Origin: Ruegeria arenilitoris
Lineage (GTDB): Bacteria > Pseudomonadota > Alphaproteobacteria > Rhodobacterales > Rhodobacteraceae
Assembly: GCF_013035315.1 (NCBI RefSeq)
Contig: NZ_WQHP01000011.1
Location: 1 to 64,000, forward strand
Length of the DNA stretch: 64,000 nt
Reading direction: 5' to 3'
The position numbers were made by a program, and so were the translations under genes. Positions 36,713 through 46,076 of this stretch are shown piece after piece. The notes beneath the pieces are model-generated. The model worked only from the letters and a program-made list of their open reading frames with translations, was not told the origin of the DNA and searched no databases. How positions within the stretch are numbered: the first letter of the stretch is position 1; each line of letters begins with the position of its first letter.

Positions 36713-37296
36713 CTGACCGCAAGACCATCGACGCCTATACCACCCGTGTCGCCGAATACCTGAGCGTCCCCCTGCCCGCTGAACAGATCGAGGCGCGCAT
36801 GGCCTTTGCCGAGGCGGTCGCACCCGAAGGCTTTGTGCTGGACTTGGGGTCAGGGCCCGGTGCGGACAGCGCGTTTTTTCAACGTCAGGGCCTGCGGGTT
36901 CGGGCGCTGGATGCGACACCCGCCTTCGTAGACTACGCCCGTGAAAACGGCGTGGATGCGCATTTGGGTACGTTCGATGACGTGACCGAGGACGCCGTCT
37001 ATGATGGTATCTATGCGAGCTTTTCGCTGTTGCATGCACCGCGTGCGGAATTCCCGCGCCACTTGGCAGCCATTCAGCGAGCTTTGAAACCCGGCGGCAT
37101 CTTCTTTCTTGGGCTAAAGCTGGGCACCGGTGAACACCGCGACGAGATCGACCGCTATTATACCTATTTCTCGCAAACCGAGATCGAAGACGCGCTGGCG
37201 CAGGCCGGGTTTACCATTGACCAGATCACAACCGGCATGGGCACAGGTCTGGCCGGGTCGTATGACGGTTTTATTCTGGTGCTCGCCCATGCCTGA
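36709..37296 (+). CDS. Class I SAM-dependent methyltransferase
   Basis: A 195-residue methyltransferase. The SAM-binding motif I is [20 protein letters not shown], followed by the acidic LDATP, and later [15 protein letters not shown]. It lacks a substrate-specifying domain, so the acceptor is open. The start is GTG 36709, which overlaps the DUF3429 stop as GTGA and gives the family N-terminus [16 protein letters not shown]. An upstream in-frame ATG would run through DUF3429. It overlaps rnhA by eight bases. Confidence 0.88.
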   Translation: MTDRKTIDAYTTRVAEYLSVPLPAEQIEARMAFAEAVAPEGFVLDLGSGPGADSAFFQRQGLRVRALDATPAFVDYARENGVDAHLGTFDDVTEDAVYDGIYASFSLLHAPRAEFPRHLAAIQRALKPGGIFFLGLKLGTGEHRDEIDRYYTYFSQTEIEDALAQAGFTIDQITTGMGTGLAGSYDGFILVLAHA

Positions 37297-37756
37297 TCTG
37301 TTTGCCTATACCGATGGTGCTTGCTCCGGCAATCCCGGCCCCGGAGGCTGGGGTGTACTACTGCGCGCGATGGACGGCGACACGGTCCTGAAAGAGCGTG
37401 AATTGAGCGGCGGCGAGGCCGAAACCACTAACAATCGTATGGAGTTGCTGGCTGCGATCAGCGCACTGGAAACACTGGAACGGGCCTCGAAGATCACGGT
37501 GGTCACCGATAGCGCCTATGTGAAAAATGGCGTGACGGGGTGGATTTTTGGCTGGAAGAAGAACGGCTGGAAGACCTCGAACAAGAAACCCGTCAAAAAC
37601 GTTGATCTGTGGCAGCGCCTGGATGAGGCGCAGATGCGCCACGATGTGACCTGGGAGTGGGTCAAGGGCCACGCGGGCCACCCTGAAAACGAAAAGGCGG
37701 ATGAGCTGGCCAGGGCTGGTATGGCCCCGTTCAAACCCAAAAAGGCACAAGCGTGA
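37289..37756 (+). CDS. rnhA: Ribonuclease HI
   Basis: A 155-residue RNase HI that cuts RNA in RNA-DNA hybrids. The DEDD acidic residues are in [40 protein letters not shown] and [15 protein letters not shown], and the basic handle helix ([18 protein letters not shown]) is present. The start at 37289 is inside the methyltransferase end (eight-base overlap); longer in-frame starts lie in another gene. It is coupled to the TRIC gene downstream by GTGA. Confidence 0.97.
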   Translation: MPDLFAYTDGACSGNPGPGGWGVLLRAMDGDTVLKERELSGGEAETTNNRMELLAAISALETLERASKITVVTDSAYVKNGVTGWIFGWKKNGWKTSNKKPVKNVDLWQRLDEAQMRHDVTWEWVKGHAGHPENEKADELARAGMAPFKPKKAQA

Positions 37757-38376
37757 GCGGTCTTGCGCTGCTCGACTATGCCTCGGTCTTTGTGTTTGCC
37801 CTGACAGGCGCCCTTGTGGCCAGCCGTGCCCAATTGGATTTGGTGGGTTTTGCTTTCATGGCCTGCCTTACCGCGGTCGGGGGCGGCACGATCCGAGACC
37901 TTCTGCTGGATCGGCATCCAGTGTTCTGGGTTGGACAACCGGATTACATCCTGATCGCCACAGCCGCGGCCGTGTTGGTGTTCTTCACCGCTCATCGGGT
38001 CGAAAGCCGATACAACTGGCTGGTCTGGTTGGACAGTTTCGCGCTTGCCATCGCCGCAGCGGCTGGAGCAGGAGCAGCCCTGTCTTTGAACCAGTCCGGC
38101 GTCATCGTTGTGCTGATGGGAGTTACGACCGGATGCCTGGGCGGGCTGATGCGCGACGTGGTCTGCAACGAGGTGCCGCTGGTCCTGAAGCAAGGCGAGC
38201 TGTACGTGTCCTGCGCTTTTTCCGGGGCGGTGGTCGCCGTTCTTGCAAACCGACTGGGCTTTGACGAGTTGACAACGCTCGCGGCCTGCGCGCTGATCTG
38301 CTGGGCGCTGCGGGCGGGATCACTGGTGTTTGGCTGGCGGCTTCCGGTCTATAAGGCGCGACCACCGCGTAATTGA
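37753..38376 (+). CDS. TRIC-type (UPF0126/YicG) membrane channel protein
   Basis: A 207-residue protein with about seven hydrophobic segments arranged as two repeats of the glycine-rich motif: [16 protein letters not shown] and [19 protein letters not shown]. These mark the TRIC cation-channel family, which in bacteria conducts potassium or has other small-solute roles. The start is GTG 37753 overlapping the rnhA stop. It is the last gene of the ispH operon and faces a GlsB-type gene 29 bp away. Confidence 0.9.
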   Translation: MSGLALLDYASVFVFALTGALVASRAQLDLVGFAFMACLTAVGGGTIRDLLLDRHPVFWVGQPDYILIATAAAVLVFFTAHRVESRYNWLVWLDSFALAIAAAAGAGAALSLNQSGVIVVLMGVTTGCLGGLMRDVVCNEVPLVLKQGELYVSCAFSGAVVAVLANRLGFDELTTLAACALICWALRAGSLVFGWRLPVYKARPPRN

Positions 38377-38405
38377 TGCAATTGGCGGCCAAAACCGCCG
38401 GGCCG

Positions 38406-38642
38406 TCAGCGCCGAAAGTAAGCCTGCCAGATCCAAATTACCAGCAGCGCGCCAAGCACGGCCCCGACAAAACCAGACAACCATCCGGCGACGGCGATCA
38501 AAGCACGCAGAAGGAACCCACCGACCAATGCGCCGATGATACCAATCAACATGGTGGTCGGGATGTTCGCCTCAATCCGCATCAGACGGGTGGCCAGAAA
38601 CCCGGCGGCGGCTCCGATGATGATCAGCGCGATGACCGGCAT
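38406..38642 (-). CDS. GlsB/YeaQ/YmgE-type small membrane protein
   Basis: A 78-residue protein with three hydrophobic segments and the family pattern LIIIGAAAGFLATRLM, LIGIIGALVGGFLLRAL and FVGAVLGALLVIWIW. Members are transglycosylase-associated or stress-response membrane proteins of unknown mechanism. GGAGGAAGTGAT lies just upstream of the ATG at 38642. It sits directly downstream of a same-length paralogue that is frameshifted. Confidence 0.85.
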   Translation of the reverse strand: MPVIALIIIGAAAGFLATRLMRIEANIPTTMLIGIIGALVGGFLLRALIAVAGWLSGFVGAVLGALLVIWIWQAYFRR

Positions 38643-38643
38643 A

Positions 38644-38881
38644 TCACTTCCTCCAATGGGTCGGCACGATGATCAGCGCGCCGATGGATGACAGCACGGC
38701 GTCCAGACCGGGGGGACCAAAACTGATACCGAACATGATACGCACAAAGTAAAACAAAAAAGGCACCGCCGACGCAGATAATGATCGACGGCAGGTACCC
38801 GTTATGGGTGAAGCCCGTTTTCTCGGACAGGTAGCCGACGATCCCGGCAATGACGACTGTGCCCATAAGCACCATGAACAT
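38644..38881 (-). pseudogene. Frameshifted GlsB/YeaQ-type small membrane protein
   Basis: The start at 38881 reads MFMVLMGTVVIAGIVGYLSE and on to the block CVGGAF. A run of six T on the coding strand (38756-38761) then sends the frame off: the continuation in frame is unlike the family, while skipping one T gives LFYFVRIMFGISFGPP and a C-terminus THWRK ending at 38644. The joined product would be 78 residues, exactly the length of the adjacent paralogue. A real mutation, a homopolymer sequencing error, or slippage at the T-run are all possible; only the first makes it a true pseudogene. Confidence 0.8.
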
Positions 38882-38884
38882 CGA

Positions 38885-39799
38885 CTACTCCGCTGTCAGG
38901 CGGCTGCCAGCCGGAATGGGCCAGCCCCGCAAAAAGGTTTCTTTATCCTGCGCGCCTTTCCCTGCCCGTTGCAAGCGCAGCAAGTCCACCGCGCCTTCGC
39001 CACAAGCCACAGTCAGGGCGCCATCCAGCACCTGACCGGGCACGCCCTGCCCCTTGGCAATCCGCGAGGCCAGCAGTTTGATGCGCGCGCCGTCGAATTC
39101 GGTCCATGCACCGGGGAACGGGGACAGGCCCCGGATTTGCCGGTCGACCTCGACCGCGGGGCGGGACCAATCGATCTGGGCTTCGGCCTTGTCGATCTTG
39201 GCGGCGTAGGTGACGCCGATCTCGGACTGCGGCTCCGGCGTCAGGTTGGGCAATTTGCGCAGAGCCTCAACAATCAGGCCCGCACCCATCACCGAGAGAC
39301 GGTCGTGCAACTGGTCGGTGGTCTCTTCGTTGCCAATATCCGTCGCCTCGCGCAGCAGAACAGGCCCAGTGTCCAGCCCGGCCTCCATCTGCATGATGCA
39401 GATGCCGGTCTGCGCGTCACCGGACATGATCGCGCGATGGATCGGCGCGGCCCCGCGCCAGCGCGGCAACAAGCTGGCGTGGATATTCAGGCAGCCCTGC
39501 GCAGGCGCATCCAGAATGGGTTGTGGCAGGATCAGACCATAGGCGACGACAACGGCCACATCCGCGCTCAGAGCAGCAAAGGCATCCTGTTCTTCGGTCG
39601 ATTTCAGAGACACCGGATGGCGCACGGTCAGGCCCAGCGCCTCGGCGCGGGCATGGACAGGCGTGGGACGGTCCTTTTTGCCCCGCCCCGCCGGGCGCGG
39701 GGGCTGGCAATAGACAGCTGCGATCTCATGCCCCGCCTCAACCAATGCATTCAGCACCGGAACCGAGAAATCGGGCGTTCCCATGAAAATGACGCGCAT
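38885..39799 (-). CDS. fmt: Methionyl-tRNA formyltransferase
   Basis: A 304-residue enzyme that formylates initiator Met-tRNA using 10-formyl-THF. Signatures are [29 protein letters not shown], and the catalytic-site block [20 protein letters not shown] with Asn, His and a later Asp. The C-terminal OB-like domain is present. It lies two bases downstream of the deformylase-like gene, in the normal def-fmt association. Confidence 0.97.
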   Translation of the reverse strand: MRVIFMGTPDFSVPVLNALVEAGHEIAAVYCQPPRPAGRGKKDRPTPVHARAEALGLTVRHPVSLKSTEEQDAFAALSADVAVVVAYGLILPQPILDAPAQGCLNIHASLLPRWRGAAPIHRAIMSGDAQTGICIMQMEAGLDTGPVLLREATDIGNEETTDQLHDRLSVMGAGLIVEALRKLPNLTPEPQSEIGVTYAAKIDKAEAQIDWSRPAVEVDRQIRGLSPFPGAWTEFDGARIKLLASRIAKGQGVPGQVLDGALTVACGEGAVDLLRLQRAGKGAQDKETFLRGWPIPAGSRLTAE

Positions 39800-39801
39800 C
39801 T

Positions 39802-40296
39802 CTACCCCTGTTTCTTGGCTTTTCGCAGAAGCATATCCCGTTTGACCTTACTCAGCCGGTCGAAATACATGCGCCCGTTCAGGTGATCGATCTGGTGCTG
39901 CACGCTGGTGGCCTCGATTCCGACAAAATCGCGGCGGTCCACCATCCCCTGTTCGTTCAGGAACTTGACCGTCACCGCGCGCGGACGTTTCACCTTGGCC
40001 GAAACACCGGGCAGGTTCGGGCTGGCCTCATCATGTTCGCGCAGTTCGATCGAGCTGTGCAGGATCTCCGGGTTCGCCAGCCGCACGGCCCTGCCCCGCT
40101 CGGTCGAACCATCGACGACGGCAAGGCGCAGCATCACACCGATCTGCGTCGCAGCAAGGCCAACGCCAGGCATCGCCTCCATCGTGTCGATCATATCGTC
40201 CCAGATGGCGCGGATTTCATCGCTGATCTCGGCAACATCCTCGGCCTTGGTCCGCAGACGCTTGTCGGGCCACGGCAGGCAAGTGCGGACGGTCAT
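39802..40296 (-). CDS. Peptide deformylase-like protein lacking catalytic residues
   Basis: A 164-residue deformylase homologue. Motif 1, [10 protein letters not shown] (44-53), is kept. In motif 2 the metal-binding Cys of EGCLS is replaced (EASPNLP, Ser92), and in motif 3 HEIDH is HQIDH: Gln135 replaces the catalytic Glu. It therefore should not deformylate peptides like a normal PDF. It overlaps the intact def gene by four bases and precedes fmt by two, so it is expressed with them. A chaperone, binding or regulatory role is possible; this is inference. Confidence 0.9.
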   Translation of the reverse strand: MTVRTCLPWPDKRLRTKAEDVAEISDEIRAIWDDMIDTMEAMPGVGLAATQIGVMLRLAVVDGSTERGRAVRLANPEILHSSIELREHDEASPNLPGVSAKVKRPRAVTVKFLNEQGMVDRRDFVGIEATSVQHQIDHLNGRMYFDRLSKVKRDMLLRKAKKQG

Positions 40297-40811
40297 GCGC
40301 GGGCCTGTTCGCGTTTCAGTTTCTGCATCTTGCGCGTGATCATCTGGCGTTTCAGAGGCTTGAGATAATCGATGAACAGCTTGCCGTTCAGGTGGTCAAT
40401 CTCATGCTGAACGCAGGTCGCCCAGAGGCCGTCAAATGTCTCTTGCTGCAAATTCCCATCCCGGTCGATCCAAGTCACGTCGACCACTTTCGGGCGCGTC
40501 ACCTCGGCGAATTGCTCGGGGATCGAAAGACAGCCTTCCTCGTAGACATTCGTCTCATCGGACGAGGCGACTATCTCGGGGTTGAACATGATCAGCGGAC
40601 GAGGCGCCTCGTCCTCTTCCTTGACGCAATCCATCACGATCAGCCGGTCCAGCACACCGATTTGCGGCGCGGCCAAGCCTATACCCGGCGCGTCATACAT
40701 CGTCTCCAGCATGTCGTCGGCCAGCTTGCGCAGCTCGTCACTGATGTCGGCCACAGGCGCACAGACCTTTTTCAGGCGGGGATCGGGATGGATCAGGATA
40801 TTGCGTTTCAT
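40293..40811 (-). CDS. def: Peptide deformylase
   Basis: A 172-residue metalloenzyme that removes the formyl group from nascent chains. All motifs are intact: GIGLAAPQIG, EEGCLSIP with the metal ligand Cys94, and QHEIDHLNG with His136, Glu137 and His140. The C-terminal basic helix fits ribosome contact. It leads the coupled def / def-like / fmt block (ATGA overlap) and is divergent from the PatB-type gene across about 95 bp. Confidence 0.97.
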   Translation of the reverse strand: MKRNILIHPDPRLKKVCAPVADISDELRKLADDMLETMYDAPGIGLAAPQIGVLDRLIVMDCVKEEDEAPRPLIMFNPEIVASSDETNVYEEGCLSIPEQFAEVTRPKVVDVTWIDRDGNLQQETFDGLWATCVQHEIDHLNGKLFIDYLKPLKRQMITRKMQKLKREQARA

Positions 40812-40905
40812 GAGGTTGATTTAGGGCATCCCGTCCCGCGCCGCAACGCCCCCCTTGCGCCTGCCGCAATAGTGGCTAGCTTTCGATCCGACAGATGGAG
40901 CAGAC

Positions 40906-42078
40906 ATGACTTTCAACGACCTGATCGACCGCCGGGGAACCAATAGTTCAAAATGGGACAAGATGGAGCAGCTCTACGGCGTTTCGCCAAAAGACGGGCT
41001 GGCCATGTGGACGGCAGATTCTGACTATCCAACCGCGCCTTGCGTCATCGACGCCGTGCGCAAAGCCGCCGATCACGGTGTGTTCGGCTATTCCTGGATG
41101 CACCCGGATTACCTGGGCTCGGTCCAGTGGTGGATGAGAAACCGCCACAACTGGGACATTGACACAGATTGGGTTCTGACCTCGCAAGGCTTGGGCAATG
41201 CAATCGCCCTGTGCTTGGACGTCTGGACGGAACCCGACGACGGTGTGGTGATTTTCACACCCGTCTACCATGAGTTTGCACACAAGGTGAACAAATCCGG
41301 CCGCCGCGTTGTTGAATGCCCGTTGGTCCGGCAGAACGACACCTACGTTCTCGATCTGGAAGACGCGCAGTCGCGGCTGGATGGGTCGGAAAAGATGTTG
41401 CTGTGGTGCTCGCCTCAGAACCCTTCAGGCCGGGTCTGGACGCCGGACGAACTGCGCACCGTCGCGGCCTTTGCAGAACGCAACGGACTGATCCTTGTGT
41501 CGGACGAGATTCATCACGATCTGGTCTATCCCGGAAACACCTTCGTACCGATGGATGTAGCAGCGCCTGATGCCCGGCCCTGGACAGTCACGCTGACGGC
41601 GGCTTCAAAGACCTTCAACATTGCAGGGCAGCGCACGGGGAATATGATCATTCCCGATCCAAAGCTGCGCGCGGCCATGCGGCACCGCATCCAGACACTG
41701 GATTATGATCCCGGCGCGCTTGGGGTTGCGATGATCACCGCGGCCTATTCGCCTGAAGGCGCTGCCTGGGTGGACGAACAGATTGCGCATCTTGCTGGCA
41801 ATCGCGCAGTCTTTGACGCGGCCATCGCCGACATCCCTGGTCTGTGGTCCATGCCACTGCAGGCGACCTATCTTGCTTGGGTCGATTTCTCGGGCACCGG
41901 AATGAACCACGACGAATTCATCCGCCGTCTGCGCGCGGATGCCAAAATCGCAACCTCGTCCGGCCCCGGTTTCGGAGCAGGTGGAGAGACCTTCGAGCGG
42001 TTCAATCTGGCGACGCAACGCGGGCGCGTCGAAGAGGCATGCGCGCGGCTGAAACGCGCGTTTGCCGATTTGCAATAA
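40906..42078 (+). CDS. PatB/MalY-type PLP-dependent C-S lyase
   Basis: A 390-residue fold-type I PLP enzyme. The start FNDLIDRRGTNSSKWDKM and AMWTADSDYPTAPCVIDAV are characteristic of the MalY/PatB group; SDEIHHDLVYPG and the Lys235 in TAASKTFNIAGQR hold PLP. These enzymes cleave cystathionine or other cysteine conjugates, and some act as regulators. It is divergent from def and convergent with the hypothetical at 42100. The exact substrate is unknown; aminotransferase activity is less likely. Confidence 0.9.
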   Translation: MTFNDLIDRRGTNSSKWDKMEQLYGVSPKDGLAMWTADSDYPTAPCVIDAVRKAADHGVFGYSWMHPDYLGSVQWWMRNRHNWDIDTDWVLTSQGLGNAIALCLDVWTEPDDGVVIFTPVYHEFAHKVNKSGRRVVECPLVRQNDTYVLDLEDAQSRLDGSEKMLLWCSPQNPSGRVWTPDELRTVAAFAERNGLILVSDEIHHDLVYPGNTFVPMDVAAPDARPWTVTLTAASKTFNIAGQRTGNMIIPDPKLRAAMRHRIQTLDYDPGALGVAMITAAYSPEGAAWVDEQIAHLAGNRAVFDAAIADIPGLWSMPLQATYLAWVDFSGTGMNHDEFIRRLRADAKIATSSGPGFGAGGETFERFNLATQRGRVEEACARLKRAFADLQ

Positions 42079-42099
42079 CTGCCGGAAGCCGGTTGAGCC

Positions 42100-42453
42100 C
42101 TATTCTTCGTGCCCCAACAGCGCAATCGGCGCGTCCGGGGCACGATAGAAATCAAGCGGTGCCCTGTCAGCCGAAGCTGTACTGCGCTTGAACTCATAGC
42201 GCATTTCGCCCGCCTCATCCTGATCCGCAATGATCAGGCACTGGTACAGGTGATTTGCGCCATCGTAGATATCGACAAGCCCGCGCAATTGCGGCGTGGT
42301 TTCGGCTTCGACCGTAAAGCCGTCTTTCCACAGTCTTAAAATTTTATAGGTATTGTCGCCAATTTCGACACGAAGGCGGCTGGTTTTTTTCAAACCAGCG
42401 ATTCGCGCCGCATCCAATTCGGCTGAAATTTCCTTTGATACATAGGTACTCAT
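42100..42453 (-). CDS. Conserved hypothetical protein, possibly PilZ-like
   Basis: A 117-residue soluble protein I do not recognise. The ATG at 42453 has GAGGGGAAC upstream, so the much longer in-frame ORF that begins at 42810 is rejected. The middle reads SRLRVEIGDNTYKILRLWKD, then GFTVEAETTPQLRG and VDIYDGANHLYQCLI, an alternating beta pattern like PilZ barrels, but no RxxxR plus DxSxxG motif is complete. It lies between patB and the divergent GST gene. No function is proposed. Confidence 0.72.
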   Translation of the reverse strand: MSTYVSKEISAELDAARIAGLKKTSRLRVEIGDNTYKILRLWKDGFTVEAETTPQLRGLVDIYDGANHLYQCLIIADQDEAGEMRYEFKRSTASADRAPLDFYRAPDAPIALLGHEE

Positions 42454-42664
42454 AAAATGTTCCCCTCGGCAGAGGCTATTATTGTGAAGGCCAAATCGTA
42501 AAAATCCAGTGAACCCGGACACAGAGGTTGCCCTGATTTCAATCTGTTGCACAGAAATCTCAACCGAGATGTGCATGAACGCAGGCATGCTGCGCGCCGT
42601 CCGACATAGGATCACCAAATCCACCGAACTATATTTGGCTAAACCGCTTTTCGGAGGACTGAGC

Positions 42665-43654
42665 ATGGGCCTTTTGGTCGACGGCAAATGGCACGACACC
42701 TGGTACGATACCAAATCCACCGGTGGGGCTTTTAAACGAAGCGCCGCGCAGTTTCGCAACTGGCTGACCGCCGATGGCAGCGCCGGGGCTACGGGCAAGG
42801 GCGGGTTCAACGCCGAAGCCGGACGCTATCACCTCTATGTCAGTCTCGCCTGCCCTTGGGCGCACCGCACCCTGATCTTTCGCGAACTCAAAGACCTGAG
42901 CGATCACATCTCGGTCTCTGTCGTGCACCCCGATATGTTGGATCACGGTTGGACGTTTGAAACGGACGATCACGGCGCAACCGGTGACACCCTCTATGGT
43001 CTTGGCTTTGCGCATCAGATTTATACCAAAGCCGACCCAAACTACTCGGGCCGTGTCACGGTGCCGATCCTGTGGGATAAGGCCCAGCAGACGATCGTGT
43101 CGAACGAAAGCTCTGAAATCATCCGCATGTTCAACTCGGCCTTTGACGGGATCACTGGCAACACGGACGATTACTGGCCCGAGGCGATGCGCAATGACAT
43201 CGAAGAGGTGAACGCGCGGATCTATTCCAACGTAAACAACGGCGTCTACAAATCGGGCTTTGCAACAACGCAACAGGCTTACGATGCCGCCGTTGCCCCC
43301 CTGTTTGAAACACTGGACTGGCTGGAAGATCGTCTGGCCCACAACCGCTACCTGATGGGCGATCGCGTAACCGAAGCCGACTGGAGGCTGTTCACGACGC
43401 TGATCCGGTTCGACCCGGTTTATCACCTGCATTTCAAATGCAACCGGCGGCGTCTGGTCGATTATCCGAACCTGTGGGCCTACACCCGCGAGCTATATCA
43501 ATGGCCAGGCGTCGCTCAGACGGTGAACATGCACCACATCGTGCGCCACTATCACTTTAGCCATGACAGCATCAATCCGCACCGGATCATCCCCACGAAC
43601 CCGGTCCTGGACTATATGGAACCGCACGGGCGCTGTCAGCGACCCGCCGCGTAG
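42665..43654 (+). CDS. Xi-class glutathione S-transferase / glutathionyl-hydroquinone reductase
   Basis: A 329-residue enzyme of the YqjG/ECM4 group. The catalytic Cys63 is in SLACPWAHRTLIFREL; GRVTVPILWD and IVSNESSEIIRMFN form the glutathione site, and the large C-terminal helical domain has RYLMGDRVTEADWRLF and FDPVYHLHFKCN. It reduces glutathionyl-hydroquinones. ATG 42665 has GGAGG at 42653-42657. Its 3' end overlaps the convergent receiver gene by 19 bases. Confidence 0.93.
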   Translation: MGLLVDGKWHDTWYDTKSTGGAFKRSAAQFRNWLTADGSAGATGKGGFNAEAGRYHLYVSLACPWAHRTLIFRELKDLSDHISVSVVHPDMLDHGWTFETDDHGATGDTLYGLGFAHQIYTKADPNYSGRVTVPILWDKAQQTIVSNESSEIIRMFNSAFDGITGNTDDYWPEAMRNDIEEVNARIYSNVNNGVYKSGFATTQQAYDAAVAPLFETLDWLEDRLAHNRYLMGDRVTEADWRLFTTLIRFDPVYHLHFKCNRRRLVDYPNLWAYTRELYQWPGVAQTVNMHHIVRHYHFSHDSINPHRIIPTNPVLDYMEPHGRCQRPAA

Positions 43655-43998
43655 TGTTCTACCATCGCCGCCAGATCCTCTGGCGGCGTCCCGCTTTGAA
43701 CATAGGCGCATGCGTTCGGGCTGTGGGCAAAGATCGACCCGTCCGAAAAGAATGTGGTGTTGGTGACAAAAATCACCCGCGCCTCGGGCCGCCGATAACT
43801 GGCGAAATCGGCCACAGCCAAGGCGCTGCCGGTTTCCAGAATCAGATCCAACACGATAATATCGAAATCCGTGCCATAAAGCGCAAGGATCGCAGCCTCT
43901 TGACCGGCAACAAGCGTCACTTCGGCGCCTTGCCGTTCCAGATGCCTTTTCCAGACCCGACCAAGGTCGGGGTTACTCTCAACAATCAGTACTTTCAT
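43636..43998 (-). CDS. Stand-alone receiver-domain protein, atypical
   Basis: A 120-residue CheY-like protein with no output domain. Phospho-acceptor Asp51 is in FDIIVLDLILETGS and Thr79 in VIFVTNTTFF. The acidic pocket has Glu7 then Ser instead of the usual paired Asp, and the conserved Lys near position 102 is missing (AYVQSGTPPE). It may not be phosphorylated normally. The start at 43998 has GAGG upstream. It overlaps the GST gene tail to tail; no kinase gene is adjacent. Confidence 0.8.
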   Translation of the reverse strand: MKVLIVESNPDLGRVWKRHLERQGAEVTLVAGQEAAILALYGTDFDIIVLDLILETGSALAVADFASYRRPEARVIFVTNTTFFSDGSIFAHSPNACAYVQSGTPPEDLAAMVEHYAAGR

Positions 43999-44181
43999 TT
44001 GCAACAACCTCGGCACTTGGTAGAGTGTGTGGTGCCGAACCCCGTTGTTTGTGATCACGCTTATTCCTTAACAAAGTGTTAATGGCGTCACCCAACGGGT
44101 CCGATCACGCGGATTTGCTTGTAAAAACGGCGAAAATCCGCTTGAAGCGGGCTTAAACTGACGATTCCGGCGAGAACCCCG

Positions 44182-45147
44182 ATGGCAAGCCCCGACGACA
44201 CACTGAACCCCCGCGCAGCCCGTGACCATGGCGGCGGGCTGGATGGCGCCATGGCGCAGTTCGGAGGCGCGCGCGAGGACTGGCTGGACCTGTCCACGGG
44301 CATCAACCCGCACCCCTATCCGGTTTCGAACCTGACCCAATCGGATTGGACGGCGCTACCCGATCACGGCGCATTTGAGCGTTTGTCGGCTGCCGCGCGC
44401 CAGTTCTGGTCGGTGCCCGACGGGGCCGCAATCCTGCCTGCGCCCGGCGCGTCTGCGCTCATCGCCCGCATGCCTGCGCTCGCCCCGAGGGGTAGGGTTC
44501 AGATCACAACTCCCACCTACAACGAACATGCCGCAGCATTTGCTGCACAAGGCTGGACTGTTGAGTCAGCAGGTCCTGCCGAGGCGCGTGTTATCGTCCA
44601 CCCAAACAACCCCGATGGACGCATCTGGAGCGCAGCGGACGCCGATGCCTCACTGACCGTGATTGATGAAAGCTTCTGTGACATCTGTCCTGAGAAGTCT
44701 CTGATCCATCTGGCCGAAAATCCTGGCGTGATCGTGCTCAAGAGTTTCGGAAAGTTCTGGGGACTGGCCGGGTTGCGGTTGGGGTTTGCAATCGGTCGGT
44801 CGGACCTGATTGCTAAGCTGAATGACCTGACCGGCCCTTGGGCAGTCTCTGGCCCGGCCCTCAGGATCGGCGAACGGGCGTTGCGGGATACCGAATGGGC
44901 TAACTCAACCCGCCAGCATCTGGCCGACGCCGCTGACCGGCTGGACCAGATGGTCACTGGCAGCGGCGCAACACTGATCGGAGGCACCACGCTGTTCCGC
45001 CTCTATGACGTTGACGATGCAGCCGCCTGGCAAGCCAAACTGGCCCGCGCCCATATCTGGAGCCGGGTTTTCCCCTACTCCGGTACCTACCTGCGGCTGG
45101 GCCTGCCACCCGCTGACGCCTGGGACCGGCTGGAGGCCGCGTTGTGA
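44182..45147 (+). CDS. cobC: Threonine-phosphate decarboxylase (cobalamin synthesis)
   Basis: A 321-residue PLP enzyme of the histidinol-phosphate aminotransferase-like group. It begins with [15 protein letters not shown] and [13 protein letters not shown], typical of CobC/Cob[17 protein letters not shown] and Lys191 in [17 protein letters not shown] form the PLP site. It makes aminopropanol phosphate for the cobalamin nucleotide loop. It overlaps cbiB (GTGA). The gene is called cobD in enterics. The upstream 180 bp hold an 8+8 dyad but no cobalamin riboswitch I can see. Confidence 0.92.
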   Translation: MASPDDTLNPRAARDHGGGLDGAMAQFGGAREDWLDLSTGINPHPYPVSNLTQSDWTALPDHGAFERLSAAARQFWSVPDGAAILPAPGASALIARMPALAPRGRVQITTPTYNEHAAAFAAQGWTVESAGPAEARVIVHPNNPDGRIWSAADADASLTVIDESFCDICPEKSLIHLAENPGVIVLKSFGKFWGLAGLRLGFAIGRSDLIAKLNDLTGPWAVSGPALRIGERALRDTEWANSTRQHLADAADRLDQMVTGSGATLIGGTTLFRLYDVDDAAAWQAKLARAHIWSRVFPYSGTYLRLGLPPADAWDRLEAAL

Positions 45148-46064
45148 GCACGGCTTTCCTGCTTGTATGCGCCATGTGTCTGGACGCGGCACTGGGAGAG
45201 CCCGACTGGCTGTGGTCCCGCATCCGCCATCCGGCAGTGATGATCGGGAACATCATCGGTTGGCTGGATGAACGCCTGAACCAAGGGACAGGGAGGCGGC
45301 TAAAGGGGATCGCTGTTGTGTTGTTGCTTGTCTTTGGCGCGTGGTTCCTGGGCCGCGCCTTGGCTCTGTTGGGGCCAGTGGTTGAAATCATCCTTGCGGC
45401 AATTCTACTGGCACAGAAATCGCTGGTCTCCCATGTTCGCGCCGTGGCCGACGGGCTGCGCGCCTCTCTGTCCGAAGGCCGTGCCAAGGTTGCAATGATC
45501 GTATCACGCGACACACGGGATATGACCGAGGCTCAGGTTGCGCGGTCCGCCATCGAAAGTGCCGCCGAAAACCTCAGCGATGGGGTGATCGCACCGGCCT
45601 TTTGGTTCCTGATCGGGGGCCTGCCCGGAATTCTGATCTACAAGGCGATCAACACGGCCGACAGCATGATCGGCTATCGCACCGAAAAACATCGTGACTT
45701 TGGCTGGGCGGCCGCACGATTGGACGATGTTCTGAACCTGATCCCTGCCCGCCTGACCTGTGTGATGATCGTGGCCCTGTCCGGCCAATGGGCGCGCTGG
45801 CCCGAGATGGTCGCCGACGCCTGCCGCCATATCTCTCCCAACGCTGGCTGGCCCGAGGCTGCCATGGCGCGTGCACTAAACGTCGCCCTGGCCGGGCCGC
45901 GCAGCTACGACGGTAAGCTGCGCGATCTGGCCTGGGTCAATGGCGACGCACCCCGTGATATCGGTGCACCGGAGGTTTTCCGCGCATGCGACATGCTCTG
46001 GCGGGTTTGGGGGCTTGCGCTGGGGCTCGTGTCGGTGTGGGTTGGGGCAAGTTTCATTTTCTGA
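45144..46064 (+). CDS. cbiB: Adenosylcobinamide-phosphate synthase
   Basis: A 306-residue membrane enzyme that attaches aminopropanol (phosphate) to adenosylcobyric acid (called cobD in the aerobic naming). The start GTG 45144 overlaps the cobC stop. Signatures are [59 protein letters not shown] and [20 protein letters not shown]. About four to five hydrophobic segments are present. It works after cobC in the same pathway; other cob genes are not in the window. Confidence 0.94.
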   Translation: MSTAFLLVCAMCLDAALGEPDWLWSRIRHPAVMIGNIIGWLDERLNQGTGRRLKGIAVVLLLVFGAWFLGRALALLGPVVEIILAAILLAQKSLVSHVRAVADGLRASLSEGRAKVAMIVSRDTRDMTEAQVARSAIESAAENLSDGVIAPAFWFLIGGLPGILIYKAINTADSMIGYRTEKHRDFGWAAARLDDVLNLIPARLTCVMIVALSGQWARWPEMVADACRHISPNAGWPEAAMARALNVALAGPRSYDGKLRDLAWVNGDAPRDIGAPEVFRACDMLWRVWGLALGLVSVWVGASFIF

Positions 46065-46076
46065 CGGACCTTACGA

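Noticed and set aside
38756..38761. Programmed frameshifting at the T6 run
   Set aside because: Six T is short for transcriptional slippage and no stimulatory structure or upstream Shine-Dalgarno is evident; mutation or sequencing error is simpler.
42454..42810. In-frame extension of the 117-residue hypothetical
   Set aside because: It overlaps the divergent GST gene start, and a good ribosome-binding site lies directly before 42453.
43999..44181. Cobalamin riboswitch upstream of cobC
   Set aside because: No B12-box-like conserved core was seen; only an 8+8 dyad is present.
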